A stretch of DNA of 64,000 bases from Rhodocyclaceae bacterium (GCA_020445665.1 JAGRGD010000162.1:1-64000); one strand, 5' to 3'; counted from the first letter of the stretch, positions 43,833-51,870 are shown. A program made the numbers and translations. The notes: a model not told the origin generated them from the sequence alone.

Positions 43833-44199
43833 TCGTGTCGTGACCTCCAAAAATGCCGGGGGGCAAGCCAGGCTTTCCCGAATGACAAAGATCGCAGTTC
43901 TCGGGAGCCCAGGCGATTTCGCCATTGTGGCAGGCGCCGCAGAAACGGCCTTCGATGATATCGCCCATGGTGACGAGGTTGGATCCAGCCCGCATCTTGA
44001 AGCCCAGCTCCGCGTGGCAAACCTTGCAGCGGAACCGGATGCGGTGGAACCAGTGCGGGAAAATGACGGGCCGCATGCCTTCCTTCTCTGCCATCCGGTT
44101 CAGCACCACATCGGCATACTCTGCCGATGCAGGCGGCACTCCGGCAAGCAGGAGGCCTGCCAGAAACAGTGCAATGCGACTGGCCGGGCAGCGCGTCAT
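43813..44199 (-). CDS. Trihaem cytochrome, CKVCH/CGACH/CDLCH type
   Basis: A 128-residue periplasmic protein: signal peptide (ending PASA), then MRPVIFPHWFHRIRFRCKVC, CGACHNG and CDLCHS. FPHWFH gives the histidine ligand typical of c7-type bis-His haems. It is a paralogue of 46984-47415. The ATG overlaps the upstream trihaem gene (ATGA), so the two trihaem proteins are made together. Confidence 0.88.
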   Translation of the reverse strand: MTRCPASRIALFLAGLLLAGVPPASAEYADVVLNRMAEKEGMRPVIFPHWFHRIRFRCKVCHAELGFKMRAGSNLVTMGDIIEGRFCGACHNGEIAWAPENCDLCHSGKPGLPPGIFGGHDTNGPGIW

Positions 44200-44855
44200 C
44201 GTGGCGCCCCCTGGTCGGGCAACAGGGGGCGAGATGCCTCCTTGCGCATCGCCTCGAGCTTCGCCGCCGCTTCGGGCTGGGTGTCGGCAATGGCCTGCTC
44301 GGCTGCGGCCTTCTGGGCGACGCCGTTGAGCATCGAATGGCAGCGCCGGCACTCGGTAAGAGGAAACGCGACGGCGCCGTGGCAAACGCCGCATTGCTGG
44401 CCCTGAAGAATCACGAACATGCTGATCTGGTTGGCGCCCGCCTTGGGGACGAAAATGTGATCGTGGCAGTTCGAGCAATCAAGCCACTCCGTGTGAGCGG
44501 CATGGGGAAAGCGCACTGCAGGCATGCTGCCGTACAGGTTGAGGTAGACGTCGCGGTCGTACCGCCGGACCGGGGTGTCGGCGCCGATTTTCTCTCGCGG
44601 CTGTATGACGCCGTCGCGCAGCGCTGGAATCCAGCTGACGTTGTTGCCGGCCGTATCCCGCGGCAGGTTCCTGAGGGCTTCCGCCGGTTGCTGCAACAGC
44701 CGGATGCCGGGCCCGCTGTCGTCGTGCAGACCGTCGTTCGCGAGTGGCTTCCATTCCGCTGCCGTCGCGGGGATCGCAAGACTGCTCAGCATCGCGACAA
44801 CTGTCAGGAGGCATCGTGCCGCACTGTGGCGCACGGTCGGGCGGGGCAGACTCAT
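44196..44855 (-). CDS. Trihaem cytochrome, CSNCH/CGVCH/CRRCH type
   Basis: A 219-residue exported protein with signal peptide and haem motifs in FPHAAHTEWLDCSNCH, QQCGVCHG and ECRRCHS, followed by an Ala-rich helical tail (about 165-219). It is a paralogue of 19780-20382 and of the C-terminal half of 46070-46987. Likely a periplasmic electron carrier; the tail may contact a partner. Confidence 0.88.
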   Translation of the reverse strand: MSLPRPTVRHSAARCLLTVVAMLSSLAIPATAAEWKPLANDGLHDDSGPGIRLLQQPAEALRNLPRDTAGNNVSWIPALRDGVIQPREKIGADTPVRRYDRDVYLNLYGSMPAVRFPHAAHTEWLDCSNCHDHIFVPKAGANQISMFVILQGQQCGVCHGAVAFPLTECRRCHSMLNGVAQKAAAEQAIADTQPEAAAKLEAMRKEASRPLLPDQGAPR

Positions 44856-45757
44856 CCAGGGATATAGATTCCCGCGTTCCGAATGGCCTTGACCAGTTCG
44901 GTCGTCGAGGTTTCCAGTAGCTGGATCGCACCGCCAAAATCACCGCGCGCCGCGCTGGACTCGGCCTGCCCGCGAAGCTGACCAGCGCGTTCCAGGAACG
45001 CCTTCATGCGCTCGTCCATCGATGGGTTGTCCTTCGCCTTTTCTTCGACGAGCACCTTGATGAGCATCTGGTGCGTGTCATTGCGGTCGAGTTCGTAGTG
45101 GTATTCCTCTTCCTTGCTGGCGAAGTTGAGCGAGCGAACAAGCGTGTCGCCGGTGCGCATCGAACTGATCGACGCCTTGGCCATCAGGTAGGCTCTTTCC
45201 AGCGTGGCGCGGGCTTCGGAAAGCTGCTTTTCGTCGGCCTTGGCCTGCGCATCGGCCAGGAGCGACTCGATCTGGCGAGCGCTCTCTGCGGCTTCATCCA
45301 CGTTGCCCTTTTCTTCGCTGATCCGCTTTTGCGCCGCCAGCAGCGCCTTGACGCTCTCGAGTTTATTGGTGAAGTCGGTCTGGGCCTTCTGACTGCTGAT
45401 CCGCTCCGGGGCCGCGGTCCTGACGGCAGAGAACATCGTCACGCTGGCCTCGGAGAGCAGGCGCGACGCCGTGGCTGAATCGCCACTGTCGAAAGCCTGT
45501 TTCGCCTGGTCATAGAGTTGCCGGGCATCGGCGTGACGCTTGAGGGATTCCGGATTGCCGCTGGCCTCGATCTGTTTGGCTGCGGACGAGGTCGTCAGCA
45601 GGGTGCCGATGGAGGTGAAGCGCTTTTGCAACTGGCTTGCGTCGACCGATTGGGCCTGCATCCGCGTCGCGGCAGTTTCTCCCTCGGCGGCCATGACCGG
45701 CCCGATGGCGAACGCCAGGGCGATGCAATGGGCGCTGACGGCGAACTTGATGGACAT
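44852..45757 (-). CDS. Exported coiled-coil protein of unknown function
   Basis: A 301-residue protein with signal peptide (ending VMAAEG) that is almost wholly helical, with Ala/Gln/Glu/Lys-rich repeats (AKQAFDSGDSATASRLLSEA, ARATLERAYLMAKASISSM). There is no cysteine in the mature part and so no haem. I do not recognise the family. It heads the long minus-strand cytochrome gene train and overlaps the trihaem gene by 4 bases. A periplasmic scaffold or spacer is possible. Confidence 0.75.
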   Translation of the reverse strand: MSIKFAVSAHCIALAFAIGPVMAAEGETAATRMQAQSVDASQLQKRFTSIGTLLTTSSAAKQIEASGNPESLKRHADARQLYDQAKQAFDSGDSATASRLLSEASVTMFSAVRTAAPERISSQKAQTDFTNKLESVKALLAAQKRISEEKGNVDEAAESARQIESLLADAQAKADEKQLSEARATLERAYLMAKASISSMRTGDTLVRSLNFASKEEEYHYELDRNDTHQMLIKVLVEEKAKDNPSMDERMKAFLERAGQLRGQAESSAARGDFGGAIQLLETSTTELVKAIRNAGIYIPG

Positions 45758-45870
45758 GCCTGCAATCCTCCTGGGCGCTGGCGACGTGTGACGTCGGACA
45801 GCTAGTTGGGTACTTCGTTCTGATTCAACGACCTGACTGGCCGGGACTTGACCGAGCGCCGCGCCGCACA

Positions 45871-45888
45871 GTGCGCATTACTGCGCAC
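45871..45888. promoter_or_regulatory. Perfect inverted repeat upstream of the 45757 gene train
   Basis: GTGCGCA-TTAC-TGCGCAC is a perfect 7-base dyad, 114 bases before the first start codon of the long cytochrome/maturation gene train. It could be an operator. The protein that would bind is unknown. Confidence 0.4.
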
Positions 45889-46018
45889 GCGTATCGAATC
45901 ACGCCAGCGTGAAGCTCCCTTCAACCCTGCATTTTACAACGCCGAGCGCGGCGTGCTCGATGCCGGCTGTAGCGGAATGTTGATCGCTCGGCGAAGCGGC
46001 GCAGGCGGACGGTGCAGC

Positions 46019-46050
46019 AAAACGCCCCGGCAATGGCTTGCCGGGGCGTT
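46019..46050 (-). terminator. Strong intrinsic terminator of the 51725-46070 gene train
   Basis: On the minus strand a 13-base perfect stem (AACGCCCCGGCAA with its complement) and a 4-base loop are followed by TTTT at 46022-46019. It lies 20 bases after the stop of the cytochrome gene at 46070. Confidence 0.85.
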
Positions 46051-46069
46051 TCGATGCCGGCGGGCCGGC

Positions 46070-46987
46070 TTATTGGGCGTTGGCGTTCTTGACCGGCATC
46101 ACATCCTTCTTCTTCGAGTGACAGATGCGGCACTCTGAGACCGGGAACGCGACCTTGCCGTGGCAGACACCGCATTTCTGTCCCAGCAGGATGGCAGCCA
46201 TGCTGATCTGGTTGGCGCCTTTCTGCGGAATGAAGATCTGCGGGTGGCAGTTCGAGCAATCGAGCCAGGCGGTATGTTGCTTGTGCGGATAAACCACGTC
46301 CGGCATTGACCCCTTGACCTCGCGCACGATGTTGAGGTCCATCACCACAGGTGCGGCCGTCGGGTCGGTGCGGTCCCAGCGCGGTGCGATCTGATTGGAG
46401 TCGAGCGCCTTGACCCAGTTGATCCGGTTGCCAGCATTGCTGCGGGGCAAGCCCTCAAACACGGACAGCGGGGGCTGCAGCGCATAAGAGCCGTCGTTGT
46501 CCGGATCGTGGATGCCATCCTCTGGCGGCGGCGGATTGCGTTTCGACGCGGGCTTGAGCAGCCGGTTGAAACTGAGGGCGGCCGGCCGCGGTTTCGGTGC
46601 AGCTTCCGGGGCCGCTGCGGCGGGTGCGGCGGCAGGGGCGGGCGCTGCGGCGGAACTGCCCCCATTCTTGGCCGCAGCCACCATGTAATCGACCGCGGCC
46701 TTGATGTCGGCATCGGAGACATCCGTTGCGCCGCCCTTGGCCGGCATCGCGGGCGCCTTGCCCTTGATGGCCGACTCGTACAGGGTATCCATGCCGGCCT
46801 TGATCCGCGCGGCCCAGTCCTTCGCGTCACCGAACTTCGGTGCGCCGGCGATACCGGCCGAGTGGCAGGCGACGCAAACCTTGTCGTAGACCGCTTTGCC
46901 AGTATCGTTCTGGGCGAGCGCCTGGCCGGGAATGGCAGCGGCAACAAGCAGTCCGGCCACCAGGGTGGAGAAATGTTGGGTGATCAT
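46070..46987 (-). CDS. Fusion of a class I cytochrome c with a trihaem c7-like domain
   Basis: A 305-residue exported protein with four haems. The N-terminal domain (about 27-110) is a cytochrome c5-like monohaem module with CVACHSAG and a distal Met in APAMPAKGG. An Ala/Pro linker (about 113-140) joins it to a domain like 44196-44855, with HTAWLDCSNCHPQ, QKCGVCHG and ECRICHS. The fusion suggests direct electron passage from a one-electron carrier to a multihaem wire. Its ATG overlaps the trihaem gene stop (ATGA). Confidence 0.88.
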   Translation of the reverse strand: MITQHFSTLVAGLLVAAAIPGQALAQNDTGKAVYDKVCVACHSAGIAGAPKFGDAKDWAARIKAGMDTLYESAIKGKAPAMPAKGGATDVSDADIKAAVDYMVAAAKNGGSSAAAPAPAAAPAAAAPEAAPKPRPAALSFNRLLKPASKRNPPPPEDGIHDPDNDGSYALQPPLSVFEGLPRSNAGNRINWVKALDSNQIAPRWDRTDPTAAPVVMDLNIVREVKGSMPDVVYPHKQHTAWLDCSNCHPQIFIPQKGANQISMAAILLGQKCGVCHGKVAFPVSECRICHSKKKDVMPVKNANAQ

Positions 46988-47415
46988 TTCTGGCCTCCTG
47001 CCTGCGGCTGGATGGCGAGCTTCTGGATGGTGCTCTCATGGACCTGGGTCGGGGTGCCTGGCTTGGCCGAGTGGCACAGGTTGCAGTTCTCGACCGACCA
47101 GGCGATGTCGCCGTTATGGCAGGCACCACAGAACTGGCCGTCAATGATCTTGACCATGTTGATCTCGTTGCCGCCGGCCTTGAACTGGAAGCCCAGGTCA
47201 GCGTGGCACACCTTGCAGCGGAAGCGGAGACGATGGAACCAGTGGGGGAAGATCACGGGGCGCATGCCGGCCGCGTCAGAATAGTTATTGATTACGACGT
47301 CGCCGTACTCCGCGTGCGCGTCGCCGGGCGCCATGAGCGCCCCCGCGAGAACCACCGAGAGCAGCCCCCCAAGGAGCAGCCCGGGGCGCGGTCTTGCTGC
47401 GTGCGAAAAACTCAT
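46984..47415 (-). CDS. Trihaem cytochrome, CKVCH/CGACH/CNLCH type
   Basis: A 143-residue periplasmic protein, paralogue of 43813-44199: signal peptide (ending DAHA), then FPHWFHRLRFRCKVCHA, CGACHNG and CNLCHS. ATG 47415 has GAGG about nine bases upstream; ATG 47430 would add five residues. It is coupled to the cytochrome fusion gene. Confidence 0.87.
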   Translation of the reverse strand: MSFSHAARPRPGLLLGGLLSVVLAGALMAPGDAHAEYGDVVINNYSDAAGMRPVIFPHWFHRLRFRCKVCHADLGFQFKAGGNEINMVKIIDGQFCGACHNGDIAWSVENCNLCHSAKPGTPTQVHESTIQKLAIQPQAGGQK

Positions 47416-47460
47416 GTATGCAAGCCTCATCGGGAAGTGGGAATTTTTGGGCTTCGGCGG

Positions 47461-49716
47461 TCAGTAGTTGCCGAAGCTTCTGTTTACGCGGAAAAAGATT
47501 GATGCATTTTTCCTGCCATCTCGGTCGGCCACCCGCATCGTGAGCTGGGAGCTGAGTCGGCCGACGGTATGCGTGAGCTCCTGTTCGAGGGTGCGGGTCA
47601 CCTCAGTCCCGTCATCGTCCGGATCACCGAATTCCCTCGCGTTGCGGGTTGCGGTCGATGCGACAAAGCGAATCGAGTAGTTGAGATTGCGAACGCCGAA
47701 GGCGCGCGAGTGGCGGTAGGCAAGGTTGCCGTTGATGGATGTGTTGCTGTCCGAGACTTCCCGCTCGATGAAATCGAATGCAAAAGGATCGTCAGCGGGT
47801 GGGTCGTCAGTGGGCGGGGTGGCATCATCGTCCTCGGAGACCGCGACAAACTCCTGGTCCATCGCCTTGCGCCAGGTGCGCTGTATCGAAAGATTGCCTG
47901 AAAACTGGGAGTCCCGCGAGATGCGCCAGTTCGAATTGAGCTGGAAATTGGCCATCTGGAAGCGGCTGGCGCCATCGCCGAACGTGCGCGAGTCAGATAC
48001 GCTCAAGCTCGCCTGCGCCTGGCTGGCCGCCGAAGGGGCTGCGAAGTAGGTCGTGGACAGGGCGTGGCTGAGGGCCGTCGATTGGGTGGATTCGGACGAC
48101 CAGACGCGGTTCTGGGACACCGACTGGGTTCCCGTGACACCGAGGCTGGACCATTCGCTGGTCTCCCAACTTGACGAGAGCGAGTGGTTGGCCGACGTCG
48201 ATAGCGTGCGGGTCGACACGTTGCCGTTGGCGTTGCTGCCGGATGCCGCCAATCCCCAGTTGTAAGAAAGCCTCCCGAACTTGAGAGGGTCGCCGGAGTA
48301 GCCGACACCCAGTGTTTCGGAAGTCGATACGGTCGAACTGGTGCCATTCCGGAAGATGGTGGACGCCGTAAAAGAGCCGGAAAAGCGGAGGTTTCTGCTG
48401 TAGCGATAGGAACTGCCGGTCGACAGGGAGACGCTGTTGGTGGCCGGCGCGCCCTGGCTCTGGCTTCGCGAGAGTCGGGCGGTTGCAAAGGCCGACCACG
48501 GTGACTGTGTCGGGTTCCAGTTTGCTGCAGAGTAAGCCTGCAAAGCCTGCTGCTGTGAGGTGCTGGAGCCCCCCGTCGAGCGCTCGTCGAAGATGTAGTT
48601 GGCTGCCGAGGTGACCGAAATGTCTCGCGGCAGCCGCATCGAGTGGTTGACCGAGGCGTTCGCAACGGTGGAGTTGAATCCGTCTTCGCGAAGGTTCCGC
48701 GCGACACCCGCATCAGCGGTCAGCGTCTGGCTGTTCTCCTGCCAGGAAAAGGCTGACGACAGGCGGTGAACCTCGTCGCGTGTATCCGCCTCGATCCGGT
48801 CGTAGTCATAGCCGGCGGAAGCGTTCCAGCCGCCGCGTGCCGGTCGATACTCCTGGCGCGCAGAAAATCGATAGTTCCGACGTCGCTCGTCGAACACCGA
48901 ATCCTCGGTCCGGCTGTCCGAAACGCGAAACTCGAGCCGGAGCGGAAAGCGGCTGACCGGGAAAATGCTGGCGCCGAGGCCACCGGTCGTGACGACGCTC
49001 CCGGTACTGCCGCCATCGGAGGCCTCGCTTTCGCTGAGCGACAGCGTCAGGCTCCCGCTGACGGTTGCCAGCCACGGTGCCAGGATGAAACTGCTGGCCT
49101 GTGTGGCGACCGAATAGCCGTTGGCCGATCGCCAGTCGGAATCTCCCGACTTGAAACGTCTATGGATGTAGGACACCCCGCCGCCCCAGCGGATCGGGGC
49201 CAGCCCATAGCGGGCGCCTCCGCCGGAATCGTCTGGGGTGTCCTTGGCCGGGCTGCGGCGGTTTGGCGCGCTGGCGGCACCGGCGGGGCGGGTTTGCTCG
49301 ACCGGCGCAGACGGCTTTCGGGGTGTAACGACAACCCTGGCCGATGGCGTGCCGTCCTGCGCAAGCAGCAGACGCGTACTCGCATGACCGGCGAACGGGC
49401 TTGGAAACGGGTCGACTGCCAAGCTGCCCGGCCCGGCGTCGTCGGCCGGCAGCGCAACGGCACCAAAGGCGGCAGATCCTTGCTTCGGGGAGGGCTTGGG
49501 CGCAGCGGGCGCAGTGGCCTGCGCAGGCACTTGCCCACGCAGGGACTCACCAAGGTAACTGGATAGGCGGAGGCTTGGGCCGAGGGGTGGGGCGGGGTGC
49601 TCGACGGCCTGCGCAGACTGGCCGAAAGATGCGCCGACCACAAGGCCTGCGACGCCTAACGGCCGCATAGTCAGTTTTATCGCGCTGGCAGGGTACCGCG
49701 TACGTCTGGATGCCAT
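47461..49716 (-). CDS. Outer-membrane beta-barrel protein, candidate porin of a cytochrome conduit
   Basis: A 751-residue protein with a signal peptide ending SAQA, a Pro/Ala-rich periplasmic linker (about 60-165), and then a long run of alternating amphipathic strands with turns rich in Ser, Thr and Asn (about 170-751), ending in FFRVNRSFGNY. Size and layout recall MtrB/PioB-type porins, but the CxxC near the N-terminus of MtrB is absent and I cannot show homology. Between PpiC and trihaem genes it is the obvious candidate to let electrons cross the outer membrane. Start uncertain: ATG 49668 is an alternative. Confidence 0.7.
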   Translation of the reverse strand: MASRRTRYPASAIKLTMRPLGVAGLVVGASFGQSAQAVEHPAPPLGPSLRLSSYLGESLRGQVPAQATAPAAPKPSPKQGSAAFGAVALPADDAGPGSLAVDPFPSPFAGHASTRLLLAQDGTPSARVVVTPRKPSAPVEQTRPAGAASAPNRRSPAKDTPDDSGGGARYGLAPIRWGGGVSYIHRRFKSGDSDWRSANGYSVATQASSFILAPWLATVSGSLTLSLSESEASDGGSTGSVVTTGGLGASIFPVSRFPLRLEFRVSDSRTEDSVFDERRRNYRFSARQEYRPARGGWNASAGYDYDRIEADTRDEVHRLSSAFSWQENSQTLTADAGVARNLREDGFNSTVANASVNHSMRLPRDISVTSAANYIFDERSTGGSSTSQQQALQAYSAANWNPTQSPWSAFATARLSRSQSQGAPATNSVSLSTGSSYRYSRNLRFSGSFTASTIFRNGTSSTVSTSETLGVGYSGDPLKFGRLSYNWGLAASGSNANGNVSTRTLSTSANHSLSSSWETSEWSSLGVTGTQSVSQNRVWSSESTQSTALSHALSTTYFAAPSAASQAQASLSVSDSRTFGDGASRFQMANFQLNSNWRISRDSQFSGNLSIQRTWRKAMDQEFVAVSEDDDATPPTDDPPADDPFAFDFIEREVSDSNTSINGNLAYRHSRAFGVRNLNYSIRFVASTATRNAREFGDPDDDGTEVTRTLEQELTHTVGRLSSQLTMRVADRDGRKNASIFFRVNRSFGNY

Positions 49717-49758
49717 CGAGCAGCGGTGGAGGCAGTGCTACGGAGTCCGAGCGGAGCC

Positions 49759-50790
49759 TCAGCCCTTGACCTCCTCAAAGTAGGGGAACGCCTCGGTGTT
49801 GATCTCTACGGCATAGCGGGTGGGCAGCGTCTCGAGGTACTCGGCCCACGTGCGTTCCGCCCGGTCACGCGCGTACAGCTCGCTGGCCCGCTGATACACA
49901 CGCTCGAGCGAATGGTGGACTGCCTTTTTTCGGCCGTGGATCTTGAAGGTCGCGATGCCTTCGAGGATGCGGGTCGGCTTTGATACCGCACCATCTGGCA
50001 GATCGTCGAGCTGCTCCGAAAGTCCTTCAGGAATCATGCCCCGATGGATGTAGCCAAGGTCGCCTCCCCGTTCGGCAGAAATATCTGCCGAGTGAAGGAC
50101 CGCCAGTTCGGCGAAGTCTTCACCGTCCTTGACCTTCGAGACGAGCTTTTCCCCTTCTTCCATCGCAAGCTTCCAGATCTCGCTGGACGATGAGGGATCC
50201 ACCTTGAGAAGTATCATCGAAAGGTGGACCTGCTCCGGCTCGGTGAACTTGTCGGGATTTGCCTCGTAATAGCCCGCGACCTCATCGCGGGTTGGCTCCG
50301 GCAGCGTCTTGACGTGGGCCTCGAGCCGGTCGCGCAGGCTGTCGCGCTCGAGTTTGGCCCGCAGTCCGGGCAGAACGGACTCCCGGCGCGCCTTCCAGGA
50401 TTCCGAATCCTTGTAGCGGGCCTCATATTCCGCCAGCTGCTTGTCGACCGCAGCGGTGTCGGGCTGGATGCCGAGCTTCTTGGCTTCCCGTTCGAAGAGA
50501 ATGTCGTTGATCATGCGATAGCCGACCTGACGACGCACCGCATTGACCTCAGCCTCGGGTGGGCGCCCATGGTAGAACTTCTGGCGAACCGCTTCATTCA
50601 ACGCAACGGCGTAGTCGGCACCGGAAATCTCCACGCCCTCGACCCGAGCGAAGACCGGGGCGGGTGCATTGGGTGCAGGCGTAGCTGCCGGGTGCGGTGC
50701 CAACTGAGCGGCCACAGGTGGGGAAAGCAGCAGCCCGTTCAGGGTCAGCGCGAGAATGGGGAGGATGCGTGAGCCGGTGATTCTGGTCAT
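49759..50790 (-). CDS. PpiC/SurA-type periplasmic peptidyl-prolyl isomerase
   Basis: A 343-residue exported protein: signal peptide (ending PVAA), a SurA/PpiD-like N-terminal helical chaperone part (ISGADYAVALNEAVRQKFYH), and a parvulin domain (about 205-300; GGDLGYIHRGMIPEGLSEQL). It probably folds the barrel protein or the secreted cytochromes encoded beside it. ATG 50790 begins the signal peptide. The gene lies after the terminator of the tetrahaem gene, so its mRNA would arise by read-through or from its own promoter. Confidence 0.88.
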   Translation of the reverse strand: MTRITGSRILPILALTLNGLLLSPPVAAQLAPHPAATPAPNAPAPVFARVEGVEISGADYAVALNEAVRQKFYHGRPPEAEVNAVRRQVGYRMINDILFEREAKKLGIQPDTAAVDKQLAEYEARYKDSESWKARRESVLPGLRAKLERDSLRDRLEAHVKTLPEPTRDEVAGYYEANPDKFTEPEQVHLSMILLKVDPSSSSEIWKLAMEEGEKLVSKVKDGEDFAELAVLHSADISAERGGDLGYIHRGMIPEGLSEQLDDLPDGAVSKPTRILEGIATFKIHGRKKAVHHSLERVYQRASELYARDRAERTWAEYLETLPTRYAVEINTEAFPYFEEVKG

Positions 50791-50818
50791 GGTCGGATGA
50801 AATGCTGTCTGTTGGGCG

Positions 50819-50855
50819 AAAAAACGGGGTGGGCGCTGTCGCGCCCGACCCCGTT
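50819..50855 (-). terminator. Intrinsic terminator after the tetrahaem cytochrome gene
   Basis: On the minus strand the arms AACGGGGT-GGGCGC and their complement pair with one bulged base around a 4-base loop, and a run of six T (50824-50819) follows. A second small hairpin (TTGTCGC/GCGACAA, 50864-50880) lies right after the stop codon. Together they would make the cytochrome mRNA largely monocistronic. Confidence 0.8.
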
Positions 50856-50885
50856 CGCTTGCCTTGTCGCGAGGCGACAATCAGC

Positions 50886-51725
50886 TTACTTGGTATGGCA
50901 TGCGAGGCAAACACCCGAACCCGACTGGGAGACGCGCAGGAACGCGACTTCGGTCGTGTCCTTGGCCTCAACGTGGGGATCGTGGCAGGAAGCGCACTCG
51001 ACCGACGGGCCCTTACGAGCGATCGTGCCGCCAGCACCGTCGTCCTGATCGAAGTCACGCGAGTACAGGATCATGTCCGTCTTTTCGCGCTGGGAGGCGG
51101 TGCCGACCGTGGTATCAACCCACCAGACCAGGGAGCCATTGATCGTGTCGTTCACCGGCGCCTTGAAGTCGGTGTCCGTGCAGGAGCCGGTCGAGGCGCC
51201 CGAGCCGTCGTCGGTGTAACCACCGCCGCAGTACTGGATGCCGATCGGGTGATCGTTGGTCAGGTCTGCGCCGAGGTTTGCGATCGTCGTGCCGTTCAGC
51301 TGGCCGTTGGTCTGGCGAGTGCCGGTCCAGGTGAAGGAGGCGATGGTGTCAGCACCCGAGCCCGGCTCGTTGACCATGCTGTCCATGGCCTGCGTGCCGT
51401 CGTGGCACGACAGACAGGCGGCGGAGACCGAACCCACGGTCAGGGTCTGACCGTCGATCGTCGACGAGTTGGCCGTCGAGTACACCGAATACTGCGAGGC
51501 GCTCGGCAGGTTCTTGTTCCACAGCGGAGCCGTGACACCGGTGTTCGCACCGTGCGGCGTGTGGCAGAACACGCAGATCTCTGCCGTGTCGGTGACCTGG
51601 TTGTTGGTCGCGTCAGGCTGAGTGCTCGACAGGTTGTGCTTGGTGGCCGAGATGCCAGCCATCGTGACTCCGGACGTGATGGCCAGTGTCGCAAGGGCAA
51701 GCGCGTGTTTCATCTTGATGTTCAT
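50886..51725 (-). CDS. Tetrahaem cytochrome, possible extracellular (OmcE-like) subunit
   Basis: A 279-residue exported protein with signal peptide (ending TMAG) and haem motifs at residues 51, 104, 244 and 273; the last ends three residues before the C-terminus. Landmarks ATKHNLSS, CVFCHTPHGANTG, APLWNKN, CLSCHDGT, NDHPIG, CASCHDPH and FLR recur in 53160-53894 and in the 11-haem protein. From memory this order resembles OmcE-type tetrahaem cytochromes that polymerise into filaments; I cannot run the search. A sigma-54 promoter and its own terminator point to high, regulated expression. ATG 51713 (MKHALALA) is an alternative start. Confidence 0.85.
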   Translation of the reverse strand: MNIKMKHALALATLAITSGVTMAGISATKHNLSSTQPDATNNQVTDTAEICVFCHTPHGANTGVTAPLWNKNLPSASQYSVYSTANSSTIDGQTLTVGSVSAACLSCHDGTQAMDSMVNEPGSGADTIASFTWTGTRQTNGQLNGTTIANLGADLTNDHPIGIQYCGGGYTDDGSGASTGSCTDTDFKAPVNDTINGSLVWWVDTTVGTASQREKTDMILYSRDFDQDDGAGGTIARKGPSVECASCHDPHVEAKDTTEVAFLRVSQSGSGVCLACHTK

Positions 51726-51803
51726 CGTAAAGACCCCCTGGTAACCCTCAAAGTTTTCAAATCGACCCAGGATGCGGCTGCGCTCCTGTGTCTGACGTAC
51801 TTA

Positions 51804-51820
51804 ATGCAAGTGGTGTGCCA
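51804..51820 (-). promoter_or_regulatory. Sigma-54 promoter of the tetrahaem cytochrome gene
   Basis: Read on the minus strand, TGGCAC-ACCAC-TTGCAT matches the -24/-12 consensus at every invariant base, with GG and GC 10 bases apart. Transcription should start near 51794 and leave a 69-base leader before ATG 51725. The sigma-54 activator encoded at 24627-25997 is the obvious candidate regulator. Confidence 0.75.
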
Positions 51821-51847
51821 AGTTTTCCTGCTCGATCTTGTTGAAAA

Positions 51848-51870
51848 AATGCATTTAAAAACAATGCATT
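51848..51870. promoter_or_regulatory. Two AATGCATT palindromes upstream of the sigma-54 promoter
   Basis: AATGCATT occurs at 51848-51855 and 51863-51870 in a strongly AT-rich stretch, 15 bases centre to centre, within 80 bases upstream of the predicted start. The local AT content and spacing could suit a bending protein such as IHF or a dimeric regulator. Binding is not shown. Confidence 0.3.

Larger units (their letters stand above)
45758..46069. other. Intergenic region between two cytochrome gene trains
   Basis: This 312-base stretch holds the terminator of the upstream train (46019-46050) and the promoter region of the 45757 train, with the inverted repeat at 45871-45888. I find neither a sigma-54 pattern nor an FNR box in it, and no coding sequence. 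Confidence 0.6.
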
